A stretch of DNA of 51,777 nt from an uncultured Rhodocyclaceae bacterium (GTDB lineage: Bacteria; Pseudomonadota; Gammaproteobacteria; Burkholderiales; Rhodocyclaceae). Location of the stretch: positions 1-51,777 of the forward strand of contig CALAGF010000261.1 of NCBI GenBank assembly GCA_937892345.1, given 5' to 3'. A program made the translations under genes and the position numbers. Positions 8,308 to 16,057 of the stretch are shown here, piece by piece; the first letter of the stretch is position 1; every line of letters starts with the position of its first letter. The notes beneath the pieces were generated by a model. It did no database searches and was not told the origin of the DNA. It worked only from the letters and a program-made list of their open reading frames with translations.

Positions 8308-8339
8308 GCCCAAGTAAGTGTTTGTAAAGACACTTGGGC
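8308..8339. other. Inverted repeat between sulfotransferase gene and tRNA-Arg(CCG)
   Basis: GCCCAAGT at 8308-8315 is repeated inverted as ACTTGGGC at 8332-8339, with a nested AAGTGT/ACACTT inside. It lies 61 bases upstream of the sulfotransferase start and could be an operator or a processing stem. Its role is unknown. Confidence 0.5.
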
Positions 8340-8347
8340 GTATACGC

Positions 8348-8374
8348 AAAAGGCACTTCCGGGGAAGTGCCTTT
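8348..8374 (-). terminator. Terminator after tRNA-Arg(CCG)
   Basis: A perfect 12-bp stem (8349-8360 with 8363-8374, 2-base centre) starts 13 bases after the CCA end of the tRNA. On the minus strand it is followed by a short T run only, so it may be a weaker terminator or processing stem. Confidence 0.7.
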
Positions 8375-8387
8375 CTAAAAATTCGCG

Positions 8388-8464
8388 TGGCGCGGATGAC
8401 ACGATTCGAACGTGCGACTTCCACCTTCGGAGGGTGGCACTCTATCCAACTGAGCTACATCCGC
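8388..8464 (-). tRNA. tRNA-Arg (anticodon CCG)
   Basis: Full cloverleaf on the minus strand. The acceptor stem GCGGATG pairs with CATCCGC, the D-arm is GCTCAGTTGGATAGAG, and the anticodon stem CCACC/GGTGG encloses the loop CTCCGAA, giving anticodon CCG, which reads CGG. The T-loop is TTCGAAT and the encoded CCA is at 8390-8388. The D-arm is identical to that of the other tRNA-Arg 1.6 kb away. Confidence 0.97.
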
Positions 8465-8479
8465 GCGAGAGGGGCGGAG

Positions 8480-8507
8480 GATATCGCGAAATACACGCCA
8501 AAAGCAA
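8480..8507 (-). promoter_or_regulatory. Possible promoter of tRNA-Arg(CCG)
   Basis: On the minus strand TTGCTT (8507-8502) and GATATC (8485-8480) are 16 bases apart, and the tRNA starts 16 bases after the second box. The -10 box is a poor match to TATAAT, so this is tentative. Confidence 0.35.
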
Positions 8508-8620
8508 TCGCACTTCCCTGCAAGCACACTCAGGAAAACGACCCCCTATCCTTATTGCATCAAGCATCCCCTATGGCATATGCTGTTCTCGACTCTGAAC
8601 AAGCATCCAATCGGACAACC

Positions 8621-9490
8621 ATGAACAGCGCCCTTGCCCTACAGATGGACGAACCTTCGCCAGAAGCCTTGCAGAAGATCATGGCGACGATTGATATTCC
8701 GCCATGTCCCGAAGTCGTTGCCCGCGCCATGAAGGCTGCGCAAAAGGACGATCCCGATCTGGCCGAACTCGCAGCGATCGTTTCAGCGGACGGCAGTATG
8801 ACTGCCAGCATGCTCAAACTGGCCAACTCGGCCCTGTATGGCAATGCAGGGGCTGTAAGCAATGTACGCAAAGCGGTCGAGCGACTGGGGACGCGCCTCG
8901 TAGTCTGCGTGATCGTTTCTTCCGCCCTGCGTAGCTGCATGACCGGCATTCCCGATGCCTGGTTGCAAACCTTCTGGCAACGCAGCAGTCAGCTCGCCCT
9001 TGCTGCCAGCCTGATCGCACGCAAACAATTCGGCATCCAGGCCGATAGTGCCTACCACTACGCCTTGTTCCACGATGCAGCGATTCCGCTCATGATCAAA
9101 CGCTTTCCGGACTATGCTGATTTGATCGAGAAGTGTCATGCGGAATCCCTCTTCCTTTATCAGGAGGAGTGCCGACGTTATCCCTGCACCCATCCGGTAG
9201 TCGGCGCCCTGCTGGTCCGCAGCTGGGGCTTGCCGAAATACCTGAATCAAGCCATCCGGCTGCACCATGACGAGGCGCTGTATCGCCTGCCGGATACGGT
9301 CTTGGCCAGCGAGGGACTGTCGTTGATTGCCGTCACCCATGTTGCCGAGCATTTGTTGGCAACACTTCACCAGGATGCAGACAGCGAAGTCGGTGCCACG
9401 CTCTTCGCCCAGGCGCTCACCCATTTAGGCCTGAGCGATGACGATCTCGATGAACTGAGCGCGTGTGTACAGGAAGCATTCGAAGCCTGA
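8621..9490 (+). CDS. HDOD domain protein
   Basis: The 289-residue protein is nearly all HDOD domain, an HD-related output domain without the catalytic residues, found in signalling proteins that control motility, biofilm or stress responses in proteobacteria. Typical features are IPPCPEVVARAMKAAQKDDPDLAELAAIVSADGSMTASMLKLANSALYG near the start (residues about 20-70), the AVERLGTRLVV block and a later HPVVGALLVRSWGLP and AIRLHH segment. An open frame extends upstream through the tRNA gene, so its first part cannot be coding. Starts at 8573 and 8621 are possible, and I prefer 8621 because conserved sequence begins just after it. The partner protein is unknown. The gene is separated by 12 bases from the convergent NlpC/P60 gene. 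Confidence 0.85.
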   Translation: MNSALALQMDEPSPEALQKIMATIDIPPCPEVVARAMKAAQKDDPDLAELAAIVSADGSMTASMLKLANSALYGNAGAVSNVRKAVERLGTRLVVCVIVSSALRSCMTGIPDAWLQTFWQRSSQLALAASLIARKQFGIQADSAYHYALFHDAAIPLMIKRFPDYADLIEKCHAESLFLYQEECRRYPCTHPVVGALLVRSWGLPKYLNQAIRLHHDEALYRLPDTVLASEGLSLIAVTHVAEHLLATLHQDADSEVGATLFAQALTHLGLSDDDLDELSACVQEAFEA

Positions 9491-9502
9491 ACCGACTGAG
9501 GG

Positions 9503-10003
9503 TTAATCGAGCAATCTGCGCACCGCCTCGAAACGGCTCGCGAAATATGGGTTATCCAGACGTTCGATACGCACTTTGCCCCGGCTCGAAGGGGCATGAA
9601 TGAAGCGCTGCTCTCCAACATAAATACCGACATGCGAAAACGGGCGATTCAAGGTGTTGAAGAACACCAGGTCCCCCGGCACGATCTCGGCCGGTGCCAC
9701 GCTCCGTCCCTGACGGGCAATATCGGCAGCGCTGCCGGTCAGGTTCAGTCCGGCGGACTGACGGTAGATGTAACTGACCATTCCGCTGCAATCCAGACCC
9801 GCCTCCGGGTTTTTGCCGCCAAAGCGATAGCCCGTATCGATCAGGCTCATTGCGTAGATCACGACCTCCCCGCTCCGGGCGCTGCCCTTGCGCGAGGCTT
9901 GCGCTATAGTTTCCGTCCCGACGCTGGAATGCGGTGCCGTGCCACAGGCCACCAGCAGGTTGGCAAGCAGGATCATTGCCGGCAGGAGGAACTTCCGCAT
10001 CAA
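9503..10003 (-). CDS. NlpC/P60 family lipoprotein, peptidoglycan endopeptidase
   Basis: The 166-residue protein starts with a lipoprotein signal (LLANLLVAC, lipidated Cys20), so it is anchored in an envelope membrane. The rest is one NlpC/P60 domain that cuts peptide stems of peptidoglycan. The catalytic cysteine is Cys72 in GLDCSGMVSYIY, the catalytic histidine is His124 in FSHVGIYVG, and the third polar residue is His136 in RFIHAPSS. These match E. coli Spr/MepS and NlpC in order and spacing. It is a single gene, divergent from gabD with 58 bases between them. Confidence 0.92.
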   Translation of the reverse strand: MMRKFLLPAMILLANLLVACGTAPHSSVGTETIAQASRKGSARSGEVVIYAMSLIDTGYRFGGKNPEAGLDCSGMVSYIYRQSAGLNLTGSAADIARQGRSVAPAEIVPGDLVFFNTLNRPFSHVGIYVGEQRFIHAPSSRGKVRIERLDNPYFASRFEAVRRLLD

Positions 10004-10061
10004 ACGCTCACTTGATGATGGTTTGCGTCAACTTAACGTTTTCACAGGATTATTCAAGACC

Positions 10062-11513
10062 ATGAACTTGCAGAACAGCGAACTGTTGCGGTCAACCAAT
10101 CTGGTTGCAGGAAAATGGATTTCGGCCGACAGCGCCCTGACGCTCCCGGTCATCAACCCGGCCGACGGGGTGCTCATCGGCGAAGTTCCTCGCTGCGGTG
10201 CCAATGAAACGCGGCGGGCCATCGCCGCCGCTGAAAGCGCATGGCCGGCATGGAAGGCGCTCACGGCCCGCCGCCGTGCGCAATTGCTGCAAGCCTGGAA
10301 TACCCTGATCCTGGAGCATGCCGACGATCTCGCCAAGCTGATCACCGCCGAGTGCGGCAAGCCGCTGCTCGAAGCCAGAGGGGAAGTCATCTATGGCGCA
10401 TCGTTTGTCGAATGGTTTGCCGAAGAAGGCAAACGAACCTACGGCGAGAGCATTCCCAGCCCTGCGCCCCACACCCGATTGCTGGTCATCAAACAACCCA
10501 TCGGCGTCTGCGCAGCGATCACCCCGTGGAATTTTCCGCTGGCGATGATCACCCGCAAGGTGGCGCCGGCACTGGCTGCCGGTTGCCCGGTGGTGGTCAA
10601 ACCTGCCGAATCCACGCCGCTCACAGCGCTGGCGCTCGCCGTACTGGCCGAGCAAGCAGGCTTTCCTGCTGGCGTGTTCAATGTCATCACTGGCAACCCG
10701 GCAGAAATCGGCGAGGAACTGTGCGCCAATCCGGCGGTGCGGAAACTGTCGTTCACTGGCTCGACGGCCGTCGGACGCAAGTTGATGGCGCAATGTGCGC
10801 CATCCGTCAAAAAACTTTCTCTGGAACTTGGGGGCAATGCGCCCTTCATCGTTTTCGACGACGCCGATGTGGATGCAGCGGTCGACGGCGCAATGGCGGC
10901 AAAATACCGCAACGCTGGTCAAACCTGCGTCTGCGCCAACCGCTTTCTGGTCCAGGCAGGCATTTACGATGCATTTGTCACCCGCCTGGCTGACAAGACT
11001 GCCGCCTTGAAGGTGGGCAAGGGAACGGAGCAAGGCATCACTCAGGGGCCCTTGATCAACGGTGCGGGGGTCGCCAAGGTGGAAGCTCACGTCAAGGATG
11101 CCATCGACAAGGGCGCGCGCGTCCTCTGTGGTGGTCATCGTCATGCACTCGGGGGCAATTTTTTCCAGCCGACGGTGCTGGCGGATGTCACGACCGAGAT
11201 GCGCGTGGCACGCGAGGAAACTTTCGGCCCACTGGCCCCCGTTTTCCGCTTCGAGCACGAGGCTGACGCCATCGCACAAGCCAACGATACCGAATTCGGA
11301 CTGGCCGCGTATTTCTATACCCGCGACATCGGCCGGGCATGGCGTGTTGGCGAAGCCCTGGAATACGGCATGGTGGGGATCAACACCGGCATGATTTCCA
11401 ACGAAGTCGCCCCCTTTGGCGGCATCAAGCAATCAGGTATTGGCCGCGAAGGCTCCAAATACGGGATCGAGGAATACCTGGAAGTGAAGTACCTGTGTTT
11501 CGACGTGACCTGA
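10062..11513 (+). CDS. gabD: NADP-dependent succinate-semialdehyde dehydrogenase
   Basis: The 483-residue enzyme oxidises succinate semialdehyde to succinate, the last step of GABA breakdown. It has full aldehyde dehydrogenase signatures: PWNFPLAMITRKVAPALAAG, the catalytic Glu in LSLELGGNAPF (about residue 255) and the catalytic Cys in GQTCVCANR (about residue 289). Length and these blocks match E. coli GabD (482 residues) closely. A longer open frame reaches back into the divergent NlpC gene, but similarity begins at the Met at 10062. Only a weak AGGA lies upstream. No gabT or transporter is adjacent, so the substrate is assigned from family resemblance. Another short-chain semialdehyde dehydrogenase role is possible. 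Confidence 0.88.
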   Translation: MNLQNSELLRSTNLVAGKWISADSALTLPVINPADGVLIGEVPRCGANETRRAIAAAESAWPAWKALTARRRAQLLQAWNTLILEHADDLAKLITAECGKPLLEARGEVIYGASFVEWFAEEGKRTYGESIPSPAPHTRLLVIKQPIGVCAAITPWNFPLAMITRKVAPALAAGCPVVVKPAESTPLTALALAVLAEQAGFPAGVFNVITGNPAEIGEELCANPAVRKLSFTGSTAVGRKLMAQCAPSVKKLSLELGGNAPFIVFDDADVDAAVDGAMAAKYRNAGQTCVCANRFLVQAGIYDAFVTRLADKTAALKVGKGTEQGITQGPLINGAGVAKVEAHVKDAIDKGARVLCGGHRHALGGNFFQPTVLADVTTEMRVAREETFGPLAPVFRFEHEADAIAQANDTEFGLAAYFYTRDIGRAWRVGEALEYGMVGINTGMISNEVAPFGGIKQSGIGREGSKYGIEEYLEVKYLCFDVT

Positions 11514-11517
11514 GGCA

Positions 11518-11541
11518 CTGAGCGGCCTGGAGGCGGCTCAG
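11518..11541. terminator. Imperfect hairpin between convergent gabD and EAL genes
   Basis: CTGAGCGGCC and GGCGGCTCAG around a TGGA loop form a stem with one mismatch. It begins just after the gabD stop codon and overlaps the EAL gene stop. It has no T run on either side, so termination is only possible. Confidence 0.35.
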
Positions 11542-13238
11542 GCAGCACGCGATTGCTGATACTCGCGATACCACTCAACGAAGGTGCCCAGCGGCATCGG
11601 CTTGCCATAGAAGTAACCCTGGGCGGCAGCGCAACCCAGGGCAAGCAACTGCTCTCGCTGGGCTTCGTCTTCGACACCTTCGGCCAGCGGCAGCATGTCG
11701 AGATCGCGACTGAGATCGATGATGGTACGGACAACTCGCAGGCTGTCGATGGAGTCGAACATCGCCACCACGAAGGAGCGGTCGAGTTTGATTTCATTGA
11801 TCGGCAGGCTGACCAGATAGCTGAGTGATGAATAACCGGTGCCGAAATCGTCGAGCGCCAGCCGGCAGCCCAGATCGCGCAAACCGTACATCACGGCCAA
11901 ACCCCGCTCGCGGTCGGCCATCAAGGCGGACTCAGTCAGTTCCAGCGTAAAACACGAGCCGGGCAGTTGCCAGGTCTGCAGGCATTGGGAAAACAACTCC
12001 GGCAACTGGTCATCCAGTACATCGGCAGCCGTCAGGTTGATCGACAGACAGATATCGACGCCCGCATCCCGCAGATCAACCTGCATGCGCATTGATGCGC
12101 GCAACAGCCAATCGAGAAAGCTTTCACGCCAGCCGTTTTCCTCGATCAACTGAATGATCAGCGGTGGTGGCACGTGTTCGCCATTACTGCGTTGCCAGCG
12201 GAGCAAGAGTTCGGCACCAAAGCAGTAGCCACCATCCAGTTGAACCTGGGGCTGCAGATACAGTGAGAGTTTTTCGTGCTCCAGTGCCAGCAAGAGCTCC
12301 TCAGCCAGCTCGTACTGATGCTGCCAATCGGTATTCAGTCCGGTCTCGAACCAGCCAAAACCCTCTCCGGCGGCATTGGCCTGCCAGCGTGCGAGGCGGG
12401 CCGCATGCACCGCTGCCTCGGCATCGGTCGCATGTTCTGGAATCAATGCTGCACCCACCGTTGACCGTACCAACATCCGGCGCCCGCTGAACAACTCAAT
12501 CGGCGTCGACAAGGCATGTTGTAACTGGGCTGCTGCCAGGCCAGGTTGGCTCATCGAGTGAACATCGGGCAGTATGATCAGCCACTCACCTTCCCGACCG
12601 GTGAACACCCTGTCTTCGCGCCGCAGCAAGGAGGCCATGCGGTGGGTCAACATCGATGGCAAGCGTTGCAGTTCGCCAGCAGAGAGGTAGGCGAATGAAT
12701 CCTTGTTAACCACCGACAGCGAAAGCACTGCCGCCTGCCGACCGGCCTGCTGCAGCAAGCGAAGAAAATGCAAAGCGGACAACTCACCGGGCTGCCCCGT
12801 TTCGTCGCTGCGAGCCTCTTCATCAAGTTCGAGTGCGCAAGCAATTGTCGCAACCACAGCACTTCGCAGACAAGCAAGCAGCTTCAGGGTGAGCCTGCCG
12901 ATCCGTGCCTGTTCATCGCACAGGGCTCGCTCACAGCGCATGACGCCGTCGAGGAATACCTGAAAAAGCTCGGTATGCGAATAGCCACGCCCGCTCAGGT
13001 CATGCCATTGGCGCAGCCAAGCTTTCTGCCACGACAACTCGCCAACGCGCACGGGCAAGGCCTCACTGAGCTTCAGCAAGTCTCTCATGCCGGAATCACT
13101 GCGCTGTGTTTCGGCCAGTGCCCGCAATGCCTCCACCCAGGAGTCGACAATCGCAGGCAGTGAACGCAAGTCATCTTCACTCAAGCCGAAAGCCGGAAAA
13201 TCGATGTAACCGGTCAGCTTAGTCGAGGTAGTAATCAT
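11538..13238 (-). CDS. EAL-domain cyclic-di-GMP phosphodiesterase with degenerate GGDEF
   Basis: The 566-residue cytoplasmic protein ends in an EAL domain (last 240 residues) that hydrolyses cyclic-di-GMP. The catalytic set looks complete: GAELLLRW for the EAL motif, SINLTAADV, ELTESAL, the loop LDDFGTGYSSLSYLVSLPINEIKLDRSFV shown here only by its DDFGTG core, LAEGVED and AQGYFYGKPMP. Before it lies a GGDEF-like domain whose signature has decayed to GREGEWLIILP, so cyclase activity is not expected. The first 200 residues are helical and unassigned. No membrane segments are seen. It overlaps the HD-GYP gene upstream by 20 bases, or 44 if the Met at 13262 is used, so the two are probably translated together. 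The start at 13238 is a judgement. Confidence 0.85.
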   Translation of the reverse strand: MITTSTKLTGYIDFPAFGLSEDDLRSLPAIVDSWVEALRALAETQRSDSGMRDLLKLSEALPVRVGELSWQKAWLRQWHDLSGRGYSHTELFQVFLDGVMRCERALCDEQARIGRLTLKLLACLRSAVVATIACALELDEEARSDETGQPGELSALHFLRLLQQAGRQAAVLSLSVVNKDSFAYLSAGELQRLPSMLTHRMASLLRREDRVFTGREGEWLIILPDVHSMSQPGLAAAQLQHALSTPIELFSGRRMLVRSTVGAALIPEHATDAEAAVHAARLARWQANAAGEGFGWFETGLNTDWQHQYELAEELLLALEHEKLSLYLQPQVQLDGGYCFGAELLLRWQRSNGEHVPPPLIIQLIEENGWRESFLDWLLRASMRMQVDLRDAGVDICLSINLTAADVLDDQLPELFSQCLQTWQLPGSCFTLELTESALMADRERGLAVMYGLRDLGCRLALDDFGTGYSSLSYLVSLPINEIKLDRSFVVAMFDSIDSLRVVRTIIDLSRDLDMLPLAEGVEDEAQREQLLALGCAAAQGYFYGKPMPLGTFVEWYREYQQSRAA

Positions 13239-14526
13239 AAGCAGCCAGCCCGTAGGCATCATGAGGGAGAGCCCGTGCGATACGTTGCTTGGCAGCCGAC
13301 GGAGAGCGCAGATCGAGAATCTTGTAGCCGTGGATCAAGGCTTTGTCAGCGTCCAGCATCAGTAACAGCTTTGGCCGCGAACGCTGCACCCGGTTTTGCT
13401 GGATGACGACACCAACCTCCCCTGACGCCATCTCGACCAGCGTACCGATCGGGTACAGACCGACACACTGGACAAACTGCTCCATCAGGACCGGATTGAA
13501 TTTTGTACCGCGCAAGTGAAACAGTTCCTCCAGCGCCTGCTGGTGCCCTACGGCTGATCGATAAGGCTTGTTGCGCAACATTGCACAAAAGGAGTCTACG
13601 AGTCCCGCCATTTCCGCCGCCACGCCAATCTGGTCCATGGCCAGCCCGTGCGGATAACCGCTACCGTCCCAGCGCTCGTGGTGACGTGCAACGACGTAGA
13701 GAATTTCACGCGACAAACTCTGCTGCAGCATCAGTATTTCCAGCGAACTGGCGACATGTGAACGTACCTGATGCTGCTCTTCCGGAGTCAGATCCCCGGT
13801 TTTTGCCAGCACTTCCGAGGACAGCTGCGTCTTGCCCACATCCTGAAGCATGCCGGCAACACCCAGATCCAGCAGCCGCTGCCCGCGAAAGCCGATGTGG
13901 GTGCCAAAGAGCAGCAAGTTCACCGACACATCCATGGCGTGATCGAAGCTGTACTGATCGACATTTTTCAGACGAAGCAGCCACATCACGGCATCCGGAT
14001 TGCGCTGCAAGCTTTCGGTAACCTCGCCGACACCCTCTCTGACATTCTCGAGGTCAAACGACCGTTCGGCCCGCATATGCTCGAAAGTCCGTTTCAGGTC
14101 CTTGGTCAGCGCATCGAAACGTGGCTCGATATGTGTCAGCTCACCGGCGAGTTCGCCATCGGCATCATCCCCTTCGACACCGCAGAGAAAATCGAGAAAA
14201 CGCCGCCGTCGCTCGTTTCTCGGGATGGAAGCAATATGCAGCAAATCGGGATGCGGCTTGCGAATTTCCTCCATCTCGATAACCGGGGTTTTCTCCTGCG
14301 GCTTTCCTGTGTGCGTTTCCGCAACAACATCGGGCGCACGGTAATGCGCCTCGAGAGAGCGGCTGCGATCGATCTGGACGAATTTGCAATGCTTGCGAAA
14401 CACTTCGAGCTCATCCATCTCACTGACCACGAACCCCTGCAAGAGAAAGGGCAGTTCCATCCATGGGCAATCTGGCTCTGCAACGAACATGCCGAGCTTG
14501 AGATCTTTGGCTGGAATGATTTCCAT
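13219..14526 (-). CDS. HD-GYP domain protein with N-terminal DUF3391, altered HD motif
   Basis: The 435-residue protein has an N-terminal DUF3391-type region (MEIIPAKDLKLGMFVAEPDCPW) and a central HD-GYP domain, the second class of cyclic-di-GMP phosphodiesterase. HHERWDGSGYP (about 282-292) is intact, as are the first His in SFDHAMDVSVNLL and the later Asp in GLVDSFCAMLRNKPYR. The HD dyad itself, normally LLHDIGK, reads MLQDVGK, so a metal-ligand His is Gln228. That predicts weakened or lost catalysis, with the protein perhaps acting as a sensor. It lies 6 bases after coaX and overlaps the EAL gene, at the end of a minus-strand run from ntrB. The start follows coaX directly, and no better start is seen. 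Confidence 0.87.
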   Translation of the reverse strand: MEIIPAKDLKLGMFVAEPDCPWMELPFLLQGFVVSEMDELEVFRKHCKFVQIDRSRSLEAHYRAPDVVAETHTGKPQEKTPVIEMEEIRKPHPDLLHIASIPRNERRRRFLDFLCGVEGDDADGELAGELTHIEPRFDALTKDLKRTFEHMRAERSFDLENVREGVGEVTESLQRNPDAVMWLLRLKNVDQYSFDHAMDVSVNLLLFGTHIGFRGQRLLDLGVAGMLQDVGKTQLSSEVLAKTGDLTPEEQHQVRSHVASSLEILMLQQSLSREILYVVARHHERWDGSGYPHGLAMDQIGVAAEMAGLVDSFCAMLRNKPYRSAVGHQQALEELFHLRGTKFNPVLMEQFVQCVGLYPIGTLVEMASGEVGVVIQQNRVQRSRPKLLLMLDADKALIHGYKILDLRSPSAAKQRIARALPHDAYGLAAYDYYLD

Positions 14527-14532
14527 CGCCCC

Positions 14533-15255
14533 TCAATGCCTCCCGGACTCGAGCATGACTCGCATGCCCTCCAACGGCAGGTTATCGACCAAGCGACAAG
14601 GCATGGCCAAGCGCTCTGCAAGCAAGGCGGCATGACCGCCGGAAATCAGACAGGACCTCTCCAGCCCCGGCAAGCGTGCCCATGCGCGCTCGATTGCACC
14701 CGCCTGGGCCTCAATGGCACCACTGACTATGGCATCTTCGGTACACGCCGGAAAGCGCCGGTAAACCCCTCTCGCAAACGGCAGGGCGGCAGTATCCCGA
14801 GCCAGGGAATTCAGCATCAAATGCTGACCGGGTAGAATCAAGCCGCCGAGAAAACGCCCCTCGGCGTCCAGTGAGTCGACGGTTGTGGCTGTTCCTGCCA
14901 TGACCACCAGCGTGGCAGATGGCGACAGCGCGCGTGCGCCAATCAGCGCACACCAGCGGTCAACGCCCAGACGGGCCGGATTTTCGTAGCCATTGATCAC
15001 GCCGTGTGCTGCGGCAGTAGCCGCCACAACTTCCAGTGCCACGCCCCACGCTGCCAGCGCCGCACGAATTTCAGCCTCCACCGCCGGTCCGGCAACATTG
15101 GACAACACGATTCGCTCTGGTGCCGGATCACGAGCGGCCAAGGCCTGCAGGGCAGAAAAATCGCCCTGCACCGTGGTCCCCGCCCCCTGCCACGCCCCGT
15201 TGGTCAGGAAAGCCCATTTGATGCGGCTGTTGCCGCTGTCGAGACAGAGCATCAT
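14533..15255 (-). CDS. coaX: Type III pantothenate kinase
   Basis: The 240-residue enzyme catalyses the first step of CoA synthesis, phosphorylating pantothenate, and belongs to the ASKHA fold. The nucleotide-binding start is MLCLDSGNSRIKWA, the central signature is NPARLGVDRWCALIGAR, and the third block is VMAGTATTVDSLD, where DSL is the variant of the usual DxxD. The C-terminal ISGGHAALLAE completes the fold. Its ATG overlaps the birA stop codon (ATGA), so the pair is translationally coupled, the arrangement usual in betaproteobacteria where coaX and birA are neighbours. Confidence 0.95.
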   Translation of the reverse strand: MMLCLDSGNSRIKWAFLTNGAWQGAGTTVQGDFSALQALAARDPAPERIVLSNVAGPAVEAEIRAALAAWGVALEVVAATAAAHGVINGYENPARLGVDRWCALIGARALSPSATLVVMAGTATTVDSLDAEGRFLGGLILPGQHLMLNSLARDTAALPFARGVYRRFPACTEDAIVSGAIEAQAGAIERAWARLPGLERSCLISGGHAALLAERLAMPCRLVDNLPLEGMRVMLESGRH

Positions 15256-16046
15256 GCCAGCCTCAAACTCAAATCACCGGCCAGAATACGCTGAACGCCC
15301 TGCGCCGTTTCCAGCAACAAGGCACCATCCTGATCCACCCCGGCACATCGCCCGGACAGCACTGCCTCGCCTTCGCCCCCGCTCAGGTCGACCTGCCTGC
15401 CCTGCCAGGCATGACAGCGCTCCCAGCGGGTTTTCAGGCCACAGAAGCCGTCGACCGCAAAATCATCCAGTACGACGACAAGCGAAGCGAGAATCGCGGC
15501 CAGCAGTGCATGCCGATCCGGCAATGGCATCAGCGCCTCGCTGAGTCCGGCACTCGCCTGCGGGAGAGCCTGTGCAGGCTTGTACAGATTCAGTCCGATC
15601 CCGATCACCACCTGCAGGCCACGACGATCCGATGAGAGTTCAATCAGGATGCCGGCCAGTTTGGCGAAGCTCTGGCCTTGCCTCAGCAGCACGTCGTTCG
15701 GCCACTTCAGGCAAACGCCTTGGGCCCCCAGCGCGCCCAAGGCTTCGGCCAGGGCCACACCTACGGCAAGTGAAAGACCGCCAATTCGCGCAGGATCGCC
15801 GGTATGCCGCCAGAGCAAGGAAAACATCAGGCTGTCATCCGGACTGGACAACCAGCTGCGCCCCCGACGGCCCCGCCCGGCACTTTGCTGATCGGCCACG
15901 ATGACTGCACCCGAAGGCGCACCCTGGGCGGCACGACGCATCAACTCGCTGTTCGTCGAATCACATTCAACGAGGGCATCCACGTCAAAGCGCCCGGCCA
16001 GCGGGCCGAGCAGTTTCTTCAGGAGCAGTGGATCAATCAGGGGCAT
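15252..16046 (-). CDS. birA: Biotin-protein ligase (no DNA-binding domain)
   Basis: The 264-residue protein attaches biotin to acetyl-CoA carboxylase and other carboxylases. Key motifs are the biotinoyl-AMP loop SAGRGRRGRSWLS, KWPNDVLL with the catalytic Lys, and AGILIELSS. A C-terminal SH3-like domain follows (about 215-264). The winged-helix repressor domain present in E. coli BirA (about 60 extra residues) is absent, so it cannot repress biotin genes. It starts 11 bases after the ntrC stop codon and overlaps coaX by 4 bases. Confidence 0.94.
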   Translation of the reverse strand: MPLIDPLLLKKLLGPLAGRFDVDALVECDSTNSELMRRAAQGAPSGAVIVADQQSAGRGRRGRSWLSSPDDSLMFSLLWRHTGDPARIGGLSLAVGVALAEALGALGAQGVCLKWPNDVLLRQGQSFAKLAGILIELSSDRRGLQVVIGIGLNLYKPAQALPQASAGLSEALMPLPDRHALLAAILASLVVVLDDFAVDGFCGLKTRWERCHAWQGRQVDLSGGEGEAVLSGRCAGVDQDGALLLETAQGVQRILAGDLSLRLA

Positions 16047-16057
16047 GGAGAGAGATT

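Noticed and set aside
6705..8464. Attachment-site repeats of an integrated element at the two tRNA-Arg genes
   Set aside because: No direct repeat of a tRNA 3' end outside the two genes and no integrase gene were found. The similarity is limited to features shared by all tRNA-Arg.
8318..8572. Upstream extension of the HDOD frame
   Set aside because: It runs through tRNA-Arg(CCG) and its terminator, so it cannot be protein coding.
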